64,000 nt of DNA from Arthrobacter sp. MYb227. GTDB taxonomy: Bacteria > Actinomycetota > Actinomycetes > Actinomycetales > Micrococcaceae. Below are positions 1-7,941 of this stretch, in pieces; the first letter of the stretch is position 1, and each line of letters opens with the position of its first letter. The DNA lies in assembly GCF_002975435.1 (NCBI RefSeq), contig NZ_PCPT01000016.1:1-64000 (forward strand), in the 5' to 3' direction. The notes under the pieces are model-generated. The model saw only the letters and a list, made by a program, of their open reading frames with translations. It was not told the origin of the DNA and did not search any database. The position numbers and the translations under genes are program-made.

Positions 1-2
1 TC

Positions 3-110
3 ACCAGCGAGCTAGATGACTACATCCACTGGTATAACTATGAGCGAATCTCATTAACGCTGCAGTGCCTGAGCCCCATGGAATATCGGGCTCAGGCACT
101 CGCGGCATAG
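3..110 (+). CDS. IS3-family transposase (OrfB), C-terminal fragment
   Basis: The reading frame enters from outside the window and ends at TAG (108-110). Its last 35 residues contain the IHWYNYERIS and LSPMEYR signatures, which are highly characteristic of the C-terminus of IS3-family (rve/DDE integrase core) transposases. These enzymes cut and join the IS ends. The DDE catalytic residues lie upstream, outside the window, so activity cannot be judged. The terminal repeat of the same element follows at about 126-149, so the frame ends close to the IS boundary as expected. Family assignment is firm; subgroup is not. Confidence 0.88.
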   Translation, partial: TSELDDYIHWYNYERISLTLQCLSPMEYRAQALAA

Positions 111-125
111 ACTCTTACTTACCGA

Positions 126-149
126 GTCCAACTTTCGGGGTCCAGTTCA
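126..149. repeat. Right terminal inverted repeat of the IS3-family element
   Basis: Sixteen bases after the transposase stop lies a 24-base segment. Read inward from its outer edge it starts TGAACTGGACCCCGAAAG, which resembles ends of IS3-family elements. The outer edge is placed at 149 because the IS3 family typically ends in TGA...TCA. The left end is outside the window, so pairing could not be verified. A 13-base inverted copy of the same tip follows after only 3 bases. Confidence 0.6.
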
Positions 150-165
150 TAATGAACTGGACCCC
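137..165. repeat. Perfect 14-bp palindrome formed by two facing IS tips
   Basis: Positions 137-150 and 152-165 are exact reverse complements (GGGGTCCAGTTCAT arm) around one base. Half of the structure is the tip of the IS right end. The other half begins TGAACTGGACCCC at 153, separated from the IS tip (149) by the 3 bases TAA. The hairpin could also terminate the minus-strand gene that stops at 185, although no T tract follows. It may be an IS end-to-end junction or a terminator into which the IS inserted. Confidence 0.6.
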
Positions 166-184
166 TCCATTGGGTTAAGCCCTG

Positions 185-1354
185 TTAGCCAAGTACTTCT
201 TCGGCAATGCGAGTCAGCGCACGTTCAAGAGATGCCCGCAGCACACGTGGAACGCGTAGGTGTTTGCCAATGCGCACCAGACCCTCGGCTTCTAGTGCTT
301 TTATGATTGCCTCGGCACCCGGAATTGTCTTCTCAAACAGGGGCTGAAGATGAGCCTGCTCCGGCTCCAAATCTTCAACTCCTGGAATCTGGAAGGCAAC
401 TTGGGTCCGAGGAGGATTGTTCGACCCCGCTTTGCTCAGCAATGCGGCGGCCATTTGAGTGATCGTGTGATCACTTTCTGGGCCAATGGCGTTGAGCAAG
501 ATATGAGCGTAGATACCCTCGGCAATGATGTCCTTGATGCCGCGTGCACCAAAACCAGTGTCGGCGAGTAACGCATCGGAAACCACTGGCGTCGGGACGG
601 CTAACTCATCTTGTTTGGTGAGCAGCCCGGCACGTAGCAAAGCATCCCAGTAGGCTCCAAGTTTGGGCAGCTGGGCCAAGGAACCAATGCTGGTTCCTGA
701 AACTGGTTCCCAGAGCAAAGGCGCGGATGCTGCCTGCGCATCGAACACAATATCTAGGCCGATTGCAGCAGCGGCAGATACGAGTTCTGATTCAAGCAGT
801 AATCCATTAGGCGCAACGGCACGCCCTTCACCAACCCATGCCAACAATTTGCGAGCCGTGGCGACCATTTCTAGCTTGGCCCATTTTTCATCGGCTGTTG
901 CTTCATCGAGTTCATGAACCGCAATGGGTGATTCACCACTCTGTGCAGAGATTAAATCAAAGACCGCACGGAATTCTTCTACTGTGCCGCTCCACTTACC
1001 TGTTTCTGCCAGGAAAAGGGCGAACTCTTTGAGGATGCTGGCGCAGGCGATTGCTACGTCATCACCGATGGCGCGCAGGTCGGCAAATTGGGTCGCGAGA
1101 GCGTCGTGTTCCAGCTCGGTAACAGAAATCTTATTGCGCAGTCGCGAATGAACTGTCAACAGGGTCACCAAGCCCTCGATTCCGGCCTCGGTATCGGTGG
1201 CCGTGTGACGCTCGTTGAAGAACGCGCGTAGCTGCGCCACATACTGCGCCATGGCATTGCGTACCGGTTGTTCAAAGACTGATGCGCCGTCGCTAGAGCG
1301 TCGTGCTGGGTGCCCGCTGCGTGACGTAGCGGCCTTGGACTTAGATTTAGACAT
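185..1354 (-). CDS. Unknown 389-aa protein, downstream partner of SWIM-SNF2 ATPase
   Basis: I do not recognise this family. The first 25 residues are basic and Ser/Ala-rich (MSKSKSKAATSRSG...) and look disordered. The rest is largely helical, acidic and Ala/Leu-rich. The last 60 residues (GAEAIIKALEAEGLVRIGKHLRVPRVLR) have the spacing of a winged-helix-like module, which is inference only. There is no signal peptide or membrane segment, so it is probably cytoplasmic. It lies 85 bases downstream of the SNF2 gene on the same strand, suggesting one transcript and a shared function, perhaps a DNA-binding or regulatory subunit. It stops 20 bases from the IS-derived palindrome, so the IS may have removed its native terminator. 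Confidence 0.75.
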   Translation of the reverse strand: MSKSKSKAATSRSGHPARRSSDGASVFEQPVRNAMAQYVAQLRAFFNERHTATDTEAGIEGLVTLLTVHSRLRNKISVTELEHDALATQFADLRAIGDDVAIACASILKEFALFLAETGKWSGTVEEFRAVFDLISAQSGESPIAVHELDEATADEKWAKLEMVATARKLLAWVGEGRAVAPNGLLLESELVSAAAAIGLDIVFDAQAASAPLLWEPVSGTSIGSLAQLPKLGAYWDALLRAGLLTKQDELAVPTPVVSDALLADTGFGARGIKDIIAEGIYAHILLNAIGPESDHTITQMAAALLSKAGSNNPPRTQVAFQIPGVEDLEPEQAHLQPLFEKTIPGAEAIIKALEAEGLVRIGKHLRVPRVLRASLERALTRIAEEVLG

Positions 1355-1439
1355 GGCGTTGCTTCCTAAAACTTGGCAGAACTTCGATACTAGCGACTAA
1401 CGGGCGGGCACGTGAGATAGCGCCCTGGATTCTTGATAA

Positions 1440-4400
1440 TTATTCTTCGAACAACGAACGGACATCGTCGGCACTGATGGCCGAGGCAAATGCAGCATCG
1501 TCATCGAGCACGGCGGTGAAGAGCTTTGCCTTTTTCTCTTTCAAAGCCATGACCTTTTCTTCGATGGTGTTCTTAGAAACCATTCGATAGACCATGACGT
1601 TACGTTTTTGCCCAATTCGGTGGGCCCTGTCAACTGCCTGATTTTCCGAAGCAGGGTTCCACCAAGGATCCATCAGGAAACAATAATCGGCTTGGGTCAG
1701 GTTCAAACCAAAACCTCCGGCCTTCAAGGAAATCAGGAATACCTGAACCTTGCCCGAAGTGAAGGACTCAATCACCTTGCCACGATTAGTTGTTGAACCA
1801 TCCAGATAAGCATGCTCTATGCCTGCAGCATTGAGCATGTCTCTGGCCTTGCCCAAGAAGGACGTGAACTGGCTGAAGACCAGCGCGTTATGGCCTTCGG
1901 CAGTGAGGTCTTGAAGTTGCTCTAGCAGGGCTTCGAGTTTGCTGCTGGGCACCGAATCATATTCTTCACCGATAAGTGATGCATCGAGTGAAAGCTGACG
2001 CAGCTTGGTCAGTGAAGAAAATACAGCAAAGCGGTTCTTGTCCATGTCTTCAAGCATGCCCAAAACTTTCTGGCGTTCACGCTGCAGATGGCGCTGGTAA
2101 ATAGTGCGGTGCTTCGGGCTTAGCTCGAGTTCTAGTACCTGTTCCTGTTTTTCGGGCAGGTCGGTAGCCACGAGTTCCTTGGTCCGACGCAGCATCAGAG
2201 GCCGGATACGTCGACGCAGCCGTTTCAGAGCCTCATTATCGCCATCTTTTTCGATTGGTTTACGGTACGTTTCATCAAAGCGCTTGAGCGAAGCGAAAAG
2301 ACCGGGAGCGGCAATAGAAAACATTGACCAAAGCTCCGAAAGATTGTTTTCCATGGGGGTGCCGGTGATCGCCAACCTGAAATTGGTCGGGAAATCGCGG
2401 GCCTGTTTGGCAGCCTGCGTTGCGGGGTTTTTAACGAATTGGGCTTCATCCAGGATTAGACCCGAGAACTTGACCTCACGGTAGGCGGCTTGATCAATGC
2501 GGAATAGCCCGTAGGAAGTGACGATAATGTCAACATTATCCGCAAGCTGTACAAGGGGGACCCCGCTACGGGCCATGGTTTCGGAGATCGAGACAGCCCT
2601 CAGGTTGGGTGCGAAACGCTGAGTTTCGGAGACCCAGTTCGAAACCACAGAGGTAGGGGCGACAACCAAGAAGGGTGGGATCTTCCCGGTTGTTTCATCA
2701 TGGGTATCCTTGGCATGCTGAATGAGCGCAAGGGTTTGCAAGGTTTTACCCAACCCCATGTCATCTGCCAGTACACCACCGAGCGAGTTGTCGTAGAGGA
2801 AAGAAAGCCACTCGAACCCTTCGCGCTGATAGGGACGCAAAGTTGCGTTGATACTTGCGGGGAGAAGCGCATGCGTGACCGAAGAAATATTCGCAAGGCT
2901 CCCTGCTGACGCTTTCCATTCGGCACTAGCCTCGGCATTGGTCGCCAATTCGGAGAGTTCTTCCCACAATGAAGCCTGATGTTTCGAAATTCTGATGGTG
3001 TCATCACTATGATGATCGGAAAGTGCGCGGGCTTCCTCAATGAGTCTGCGCAATTGTTCGTACTCGGGCCGAAACAACTCGAAGTACTTACCATTGGGCA
3101 ACATGAGGTGTGAGTCGTTGTGCGCAAGAGCCTGGAATAGCTCCGTAAAAGGAACCTTATTTCCCTCGATCGTGATTTCGACACCAAGATCAAACCAGTC
3201 GTTGGTCTCCGTGTTTTGCGTCGAGACCGTAATGAGCGGATCTGCTGTGAGTTCCTCGAACTCGGTGGCAATGCCGGTGACTCGTATTTCCAGTGATTCG
3301 AGATCTTGCAGGCCCGGCAACGCCCAGGTAATGAAACGTGCTGCGGCAACACCGGTAAATTCGACAGAGTCGGTAGAGGACAGTTTTCCTGTTTTAGGGT
3401 TGGGCAGTAGGTCTGCAAACGCTTCAGGAAAATCGGTGAGTGCCGCAGCAACCTCACGTGTTAAGGAAAGTTCGGCACGAGTATCGCGTTCAACAAAGTC
3501 GTTTTCGGTGCGGAATAACGATGCGAATGATCCGTCGTAGTCAAACCCCCAGTGCAGGATGATGCCGGGCTTGCCGGGGTGATCTTTTTTCTGCTTCCGG
3601 ATGCGGTCTGGCTCACCGGAAACGTGCGCAATCTTCAGCACCATCGTGGGAAGTACCGAGGCGGGAACCTCAACCGAATCATCGGTAGAGGTCAGTGGGG
3701 CGGCCTTGGCAATTTTGGGAAGATATTCTTTTTCGAAACTTTCGCGACCATTGGCCGGAATCATAACCTTTTTGTCCGAACGAAGCATGCCGGTAAGCAA
3801 CGGGGTGAGCCGATCCTTAGTGGGGCCCAGATGAATGTCGGCATTTTTCAGCGCTCCGATACTCTCCCACCAAAAGATCCCATGATCCGAAATGGAGCCA
3901 ACAAAACTCGAATCAAGGTTGGCAGGCATCTCACTGATGAGGGGCTGAAGTCGGAGCTTCTTGCCTTCTTCGGCGATATCAATACGCACATCTACCGGCT
4001 GATGGAACTTGACCGTGGACTTAATCGAAGCACCCTTGAGCTCGATCCCTAAGACCGCTGCAGAGGTGAAATGATTCCAAACCATTGGAGTCAAAAAATC
4101 ACTGGCTAGCAGGTGCGAACCGTTCCAAGCCGCAAAGGAATTTAGTTGAAGCAGGGTGCAGAACCACTCAATTTGGGCAGGATCGTAATGGTATTCAAAA
4201 GGCAGCTCCGGAATTCCGCCATCGCGGGTAAAACGAAAATGCTGCCACGCAAGATTTCCAGAAACCCAGCGATTCTTTTCATTGAGCTGGATTGGCCGCA
4301 TGGCAAGTTCCAGCCTTGAAGTATGGGGGATTTCCCCAGCCTTAATCTTATCGGCGGCAGCGGAATAGTAACGAGGGCTCACCTTGGGGCGAAGCTCAAA

Positions 4401-4817
4401 TTGTAGGCCCAAGAAACGAGTTGTTTCTTGAGAGCTAGCGGGCTCTTGATCACCCATCAAGTCATCGAGGGTGCGTTCCCACGGCGCTCGTGGGTCGGGT
4501 GTCTGTGCGTAGTTTTCATCCCACATGTAGGAGAAAAGCAATGCCGCAGCATGCTTGCAGTTATTTCCAACTGGGCACGTACAAACCCCATATTGTGGAT
4601 AAAGATATCCGTTGCGTACCTGTGAATGGATAGCGGCACGATAAATCGTGTTTCCGGAGCCCAGTACACTTCCGCGCACCATGCTCATGGGCGCAATCCA
4701 ACTGGTGTCCAACACACGTCCGGTGCTTGCGTAGTCAGCGCCGCGTGTCATGGAAGTGGCACCCACCAGCTCGGTAATCAGAGAAGAAGAAACAAGCGTG
4801 GGGAATGCGGAGGACAT
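1440..4817 (-). CDS. SNF2-family DNA-dependent ATPase/helicase with N-terminal SWIM zinc finger
   Basis: This 1125-aa protein is a Swi2/Snf2 superfamily-2 translocase that uses ATP to move on duplex DNA. Residues 79-89 form a SWIM zinc finger (C79-x-C81-x5-C87-x-H89), a DNA/protein-binding element. A long middle region (about 110-620) has no recognised catalytic motif. The SNF2_N core follows, with Walker A DDMGLGKT near residue 690 and a DEAQ box near 790. The helicase-C half carries GGFGLNL and motif VI QAVDRAHRIGQ near 1060. The core is complete, so it is predicted active. Bacterial SWIM-SNF2 proteins are widespread, and some belong to phage-defence systems, but here the role is unknown. 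It is the first gene of a minus-strand pair, and its upstream region is shared with the divergent D-amino-acid dehydrogenase. Confidence 0.93.
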   Translation of the reverse strand: MSSAFPTLVSSSLITELVGATSMTRGADYASTGRVLDTSWIAPMSMVRGSVLGSGNTIYRAAIHSQVRNGYLYPQYGVCTCPVGNNCKHAAALLFSYMWDENYAQTPDPRAPWERTLDDLMGDQEPASSQETTRFLGLQFELRPKVSPRYYSAAADKIKAGEIPHTSRLELAMRPIQLNEKNRWVSGNLAWQHFRFTRDGGIPELPFEYHYDPAQIEWFCTLLQLNSFAAWNGSHLLASDFLTPMVWNHFTSAAVLGIELKGASIKSTVKFHQPVDVRIDIAEEGKKLRLQPLISEMPANLDSSFVGSISDHGIFWWESIGALKNADIHLGPTKDRLTPLLTGMLRSDKKVMIPANGRESFEKEYLPKIAKAAPLTSTDDSVEVPASVLPTMVLKIAHVSGEPDRIRKQKKDHPGKPGIILHWGFDYDGSFASLFRTENDFVERDTRAELSLTREVAAALTDFPEAFADLLPNPKTGKLSSTDSVEFTGVAAARFITWALPGLQDLESLEIRVTGIATEFEELTADPLITVSTQNTETNDWFDLGVEITIEGNKVPFTELFQALAHNDSHLMLPNGKYFELFRPEYEQLRRLIEEARALSDHHSDDTIRISKHQASLWEELSELATNAEASAEWKASAGSLANISSVTHALLPASINATLRPYQREGFEWLSFLYDNSLGGVLADDMGLGKTLQTLALIQHAKDTHDETTGKIPPFLVVAPTSVVSNWVSETQRFAPNLRAVSISETMARSGVPLVQLADNVDIIVTSYGLFRIDQAAYREVKFSGLILDEAQFVKNPATQAAKQARDFPTNFRLAITGTPMENNLSELWSMFSIAAPGLFASLKRFDETYRKPIEKDGDNEALKRLRRRIRPLMLRRTKELVATDLPEKQEQVLELELSPKHRTIYQRHLQRERQKVLGMLEDMDKNRFAVFSSLTKLRQLSLDASLIGEEYDSVPSSKLEALLEQLQDLTAEGHNALVFSQFTSFLGKARDMLNAAGIEHAYLDGSTTNRGKVIESFTSGKVQVFLISLKAGGFGLNLTQADYCFLMDPWWNPASENQAVDRAHRIGQKRNVMVYRMVSKNTIEEKVMALKEKKAKLFTAVLDDDAAFASAISADDVRSLFEE

Positions 4818-5193
4818 GCAAGTATTCTAAGCGAGGGCGGCGTCACTTAGGTCAGTGCTTCAACAGAAGGTGCCTAAAGGCTGAAATTTGTTGCGGCGCA
4901 ATTCATCGGTGCGGCGCAAGAGCTAGGGTATGTCACGTGAAATGGTTTGCTCGCGTACCCACGTTGTCGCCAAAGCCAAATCGACCTCAAAGCGGTATTG
5001 ACGGTATGTAAATTGGGCACTCAGGGAACAGTGCGTAAAAAATACGGAATTTCCTCAAAATCTCTGTATTAAATACAAGCCACGCCGCGTGGTGGTCTGC
5101 GTCACCGTTGAAAAGTGAAGTCTCATTGCGAAGAAGCAATTTCAGCGTCAAAGTTGAGGTAAGCAATAGCAAATTCTTGAATGGAGTGTGACC
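4818..5193. promoter_or_regulatory. Divergent intergenic region between SNF2 and D-amino-acid dehydrogenase genes
   Basis: This 376-base stretch has no convincing gene. It must hold the promoters of the minus-strand SNF2 gene and the plus-strand dehydrogenase. It contains two dyads that look like operators: TGTATTAAATACA at 5065-5077, and ATTGC-N6-GCAAT at 5125-5140. No riboswitch was recognised. Hexamers for -35 and -10 sites could not be fixed with confidence. Confidence 0.5.
5065..5077. promoter_or_regulatory. Candidate operator palindrome upstream of D-amino-acid dehydrogenase
   Basis: TGTATTAAATACA is a perfect 13-base palindrome in an A+T-rich patch 116 bases before the dehydrogenase start. 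A symmetric site of this kind fits a dimeric repressor or activator (GntR-type or similar). The regulator is not encoded next to it, so the assignment is inference from symmetry and position. Confidence 0.4.
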
Positions 5194-6471
5194 ATGGCCA
5201 GCGCAACGACGCCTGAGCATGTAGTAATCGTAGGCGCCGGGTTTGTGGGCCTCTCCACCGCTTGGTACCTGCAAGAAGAAGGCGTCAAGGTTACGGTCGT
5301 TGACCGTGGCGGCGTGGCCTCCGGTGCATCCTGGGGTAACGCAGGTTGGCTGACCCCGGCACTGACCCTGCCGATCGCCGAACCATCGATCTTCTCCAAC
5401 GGTCTGAAGATGATGATGGACCCGGCGTCCCCGCTTTACATCCCGCTGAAGGCCGACGCCAAGCTGCTGCGCTTCCTGATCGGTTTCACCTGGCACTCCA
5501 CTCCGAGGAAGTGGCAAGAAGCCATGCGCATCTACTCGGAGCTGGGCACCACCGGCCTTGACGCATTCGACGAGATTGCCGAAGGCACCAACGCTGGTCC
5601 GGGCGTCGTTGAGAAGACCACCCCGGCCAACCCGTTCCTGACCGGCTTCAAGAGCCTCAAGGACCGCGATGGTCTGCTTCACGAATTCGACATGATCAAG
5701 AAGACCGGCGGCAACGTCGAATACGATCTGCTCACCGGTGATGAACTGCGCGCCATCGAGCCGACTCTTGCCGATGATGTTGCAGCAGGTGTTGCCATCA
5801 AGAACCAGCGCTTCTTGAACCCACCGAAGTACATGGAATCGCTTGCCGAATCCGTTATTGCTCGCGGTGGCGACATCGTGGGCTCCTACAACGTCACCGA
5901 TATCCGTGACAATGGAAACTCGGTCACCGTCATTGGTTCAGAGGGCCGCTCGATCACCGCTGACCACGTCGTCATGGCAACCGGTGCATGGCTCAACGAC
6001 ATGACCAAGAAGTTCGGCGTCAACGTAGTAGTCCAGGCGGGCCGTGGTTACTCCTTCACGGTACAGCCAGAGGTCATGCCGACCCACCCGATCTACTTCC
6101 CGACTCAGCGCGTTGCGTGCACCCCGCTGGGCGATCGCTTCCGCATTGCCGGCACCATGGAATTCCGCGATGCAAACCACCCGCTGGAGCCAAAGCGCAT
6201 CGAAGCAATCGTTGCCGCGGCAAAGCCGGTCTACAAGGGCATCAACTGGGAAAACCGCAAGGAAGAATGGGTTGGCGGTCGCCCCTGCACCGCCGACGGC
6301 ATGCCACTGGTTGGTGCCACCCGCTCACCACGCGTCCACGTTGGCGGCGGCCACGGCATGTGGGGCGTTGCCCTTGGCCCGCTGACCGGCAAGATGATTG
6401 CCGCTGGCATCCTTGGCAAGGAAAAGCCGTCGGTTGCACGCCACTTCGATCCGCTGCGTAAGGGCTTCTAA
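5194..6471 (+). CDS. dadA: FAD-dependent D-amino-acid dehydrogenase (DadA-like)
   Basis: A 425-aa member of the DAO/DadA flavoprotein family, which oxidises D-amino acids to 2-oxo acids and ammonia and passes electrons to the respiratory chain. The N-terminal Rossmann motif GAGFVG (14-19) and acidic D38 bind FAD; the C-terminal part carries the family's GGRPCTADGMPLVG segment. Length matches DadA (about 430 aa). ATG at 5194 is preferred to GTG at 5188, because GGAG at 5183-5186 is 7 bases from the ATG but only 1 from the GTG. Codon use is strongly biased (CTG, AAG, CGC, GGC), more so than its neighbours, suggesting high expression. It is monocistronic, with a 19-bp hairpin just downstream. 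Related amine or sarcosine substrates cannot be excluded. Confidence 0.85.
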   Translation: MASATTPEHVVIVGAGFVGLSTAWYLQEEGVKVTVVDRGGVASGASWGNAGWLTPALTLPIAEPSIFSNGLKMMMDPASPLYIPLKADAKLLRFLIGFTWHSTPRKWQEAMRIYSELGTTGLDAFDEIAEGTNAGPGVVEKTTPANPFLTGFKSLKDRDGLLHEFDMIKKTGGNVEYDLLTGDELRAIEPTLADDVAAGVAIKNQRFLNPPKYMESLAESVIARGGDIVGSYNVTDIRDNGNSVTVIGSEGRSITADHVVMATGAWLNDMTKKFGVNVVVQAGRGYSFTVQPEVMPTHPIYFPTQRVACTPLGDRFRIAGTMEFRDANHPLEPKRIEAIVAAAKPVYKGINWENRKEEWVGGRPCTADGMPLVGATRSPRVHVGGGHGMWGVALGPLTGKMIAAGILGKEKPSVARHFDPLRKGF

Positions 6472-6505
6472 GCCTTCTTGAGCTAACGCGATAGCAAAAT
6501 TCAGC

Positions 6506-6555
6506 ACGTGGGGCTCGGTTTACGGAAACTATTTTTCGTAAACCGAGCCCCACGT
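6506..6555 (+). terminator. 19-bp hairpin terminator after dadA-like gene
   Basis: Perfect 19-bp stem (6506-6524 with 6537-6555; arm starts ACGTGGGGCTCGG) and a 12-base loop, 34 bases after the dehydrogenase stop. Only a short T run (CGTTTGCT) follows, as is common for actinobacterial terminators. Confidence 0.8.
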
Positions 6556-6676
6556 CGTTTGCTAAGCAAAATAAATAAACCAGATATGAAATCCTGAGCT
6601 TGTGGATGATTCACACGCAGAACTAACTCCCGAGCAATAGAGGGCCCTGAAGAAAAGCTCGGCTGGTTATTGGGGC

Positions 6677-7069
6677 ATGCAATTTTCTGCGTGCGCCATC
6701 ATGATGCTGATTTTTGCCGCAGGAGTAGTTGCCTCGTGGGGCTACGGAATCGGCTTCTCTGACCCGGACACTCCGGCAGGTGATGGGTTCATGTCTTTAC
6801 TGAGCTTCGGGCTGTTCTTCGCTTGTTTCTTGTATCTGTTGAGGATCCGTCGGCAAAGCAAGGGGCTGGGCAAACTTCGCTATTCCTGGGTGATCCGCCA
6901 GACCGAGCGCGCTACAGTTGGCAATTTTAGGTTCCCTTCACGTGACCTAGAAGCCTTAGCCTTGGCTCGGAAGGCGGCACAAGGTGTGCTCAGCGATGAG
7001 GAATTGGAGATGCTTCAGGGAATAGATCAAGATTTCCCGTATCCGTGGCGTCTGCCGCCACGCAGTTAA
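6677..7069 (+). CDS. Small membrane protein of unknown function
   Basis: A 130-aa protein with two predicted membrane segments: residues about 5-25 (hydrophobic, Ala/Ile-rich) and about 38-55 (LLSFGLFFACFLYLL). A basic stretch (RIRRQSKG) and a soluble tail of about 70 residues follow. The tail contains FPSRDLEALALARKAAQG, which looks helical. I do not recognise a family. The Shine-Dalgarno sequence before ATG 6677 is poor (TTGGGGC), so the exact start is uncertain; Met9 or Met10 are alternatives. It stands alone between the dehydrogenase terminator and the convergent SDR gene. Confidence 0.65.
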   Translation: MQFSACAIMMLIFAAGVVASWGYGIGFSDPDTPAGDGFMSLLSFGLFFACFLYLLRIRRQSKGLGKLRYSWVIRQTERATVGNFRFPSRDLEALALARKAAQGVLSDEELEMLQGIDQDFPYPWRLPPRS

Positions 7070-7086
7070 CGCTGGTCAACGGATTT

Positions 7087-7941
7087 CTAAGGGTGACGGA
7101 TGCCCTCGCCAGCTATAACGCTTGAGTATCCTTCGCGAAACGTAGGGAACGCAAAACTAAAGCCACTGGCAAGGAGCCTCGCATTTGAAAGGCGCCTGTC
7201 ACCGCCGCGCTTTGCCTCGCGCTCGCCAATAGCAGGAATGCTCACGTTTAGGCGATGGGCCAAGAATTCGTGTAACAAGCCAAGATCGGCTGGCTCATGA
7301 TCAACGCCTAGATAAAGCGGTTCAGGAGTATGCAGCATGGTGCCCAGATGGATCAGCGCGGCTGCAGCATCATCGCGGTGAATCCGGTTGGTCCAGAATG
7401 TTTTGCTTGGAGTTCTAGCCACACCGCTTTTGACCTGTTCGATCAGATGGTTGCGTCCCGGGCCATAGATTCCGGCAAGTCGGAGGATGATGGGGGTGCC
7501 CGGATATTGGCTCATCACTGACTCGGTCTCAGCCAGAATCTGAGCGCTGGGGCTCGGTGGGGCAACCGGGGTGTTCTCATCAACCCAGCCACCGGCGGCA
7601 TCCCCATATACTGCGGTCGAAGAGACCAATATGAAACGACCATGGAGAACATGGTCTCGGTCTAGCGCGGCAAGAATACGCCGTGCCGCTACTAAATAGG
7701 TGCGCGTGTAAGCTCCGGAGCTGCGTTCCGCTGCTGCAGGCGTGAAGATCACAAGTTCGGTGTCCGGGTCAATGACAGGAAACTCAACAGAGTCATCGCC
7801 TAGATCTACTGAGGCACTAGCAAAACTCTTAGGAAGTAATTCTGCTCGTCTGCGCCAAGCAGTCACGTGGTGACCGGCAGCAGTCAGGCGTAGCCCGACC
7901 TCGGTGCCGAGGTCCCCGGCACCGAGAATCAGGACTTTCAC
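7087..7941 (-). CDS. YeeZ-like SDR-family NAD(P)-binding oxidoreductase/epimerase
   Basis: A 284-aa extended short-chain dehydrogenase-like protein. The N-terminus ILGAGDLG (residues 5-12) is a GxGxxG-type nucleotide-binding loop followed by a basic stretch WRRR, which may favour NADP. The VSSTAVYG motif holds the family Ser and Tyr, and RLAGIYGPGR is the typical post-catalytic segment. The expected YxxxK lysine is not obvious after the Tyr (YGDAA), as in YeeZ-like members, so catalysis may differ from sugar epimerases. It overlaps the upstream UDG-like gene by 4 bases (ATGA), implying translational coupling. Substrate unknown. Confidence 0.8.
   Translation of the reverse strand: MKVLILGAGDLGTEVGLRLTAAGHHVTAWRRRAELLPKSFASASVDLGDDSVEFPVIDPDTELVIFTPAAAERSSGAYTRTYLVAARRILAALDRDHVLHGRFILVSSTAVYGDAAGGWVDENTPVAPPSPSAQILAETESVMSQYPGTPIILRLAGIYGPGRNHLIEQVKSGVARTPSKTFWTNRIHRDDAAAALIHLGTMLHTPEPLYLGVDHEPADLGLLHEFLAHRLNVSIPAIGEREAKRGGDRRLSNARLLASGFSFAFPTFREGYSSVIAGEGIRHP

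Noticed and set aside
2600-3457. A 285-codon minus-strand open frame inside the SNF2 gene
   Set aside because: It overlaps the SNF2 ATPase core in another frame, has low-complexity Ser/Pro/Arg composition and no ribosome-binding site.
5125-5140. ATTGC-N6-GCAAT as a definite regulator site
   Set aside because: Five-base half-sites are common by chance; it is mentioned only as a weak candidate beside the longer palindrome.
5188-5193. GTG at 5188 as the start of the D-amino-acid dehydrogenase
   Set aside because: The GGAG Shine-Dalgarno at 5183 would be only one base away; spacing is normal for ATG 5194.
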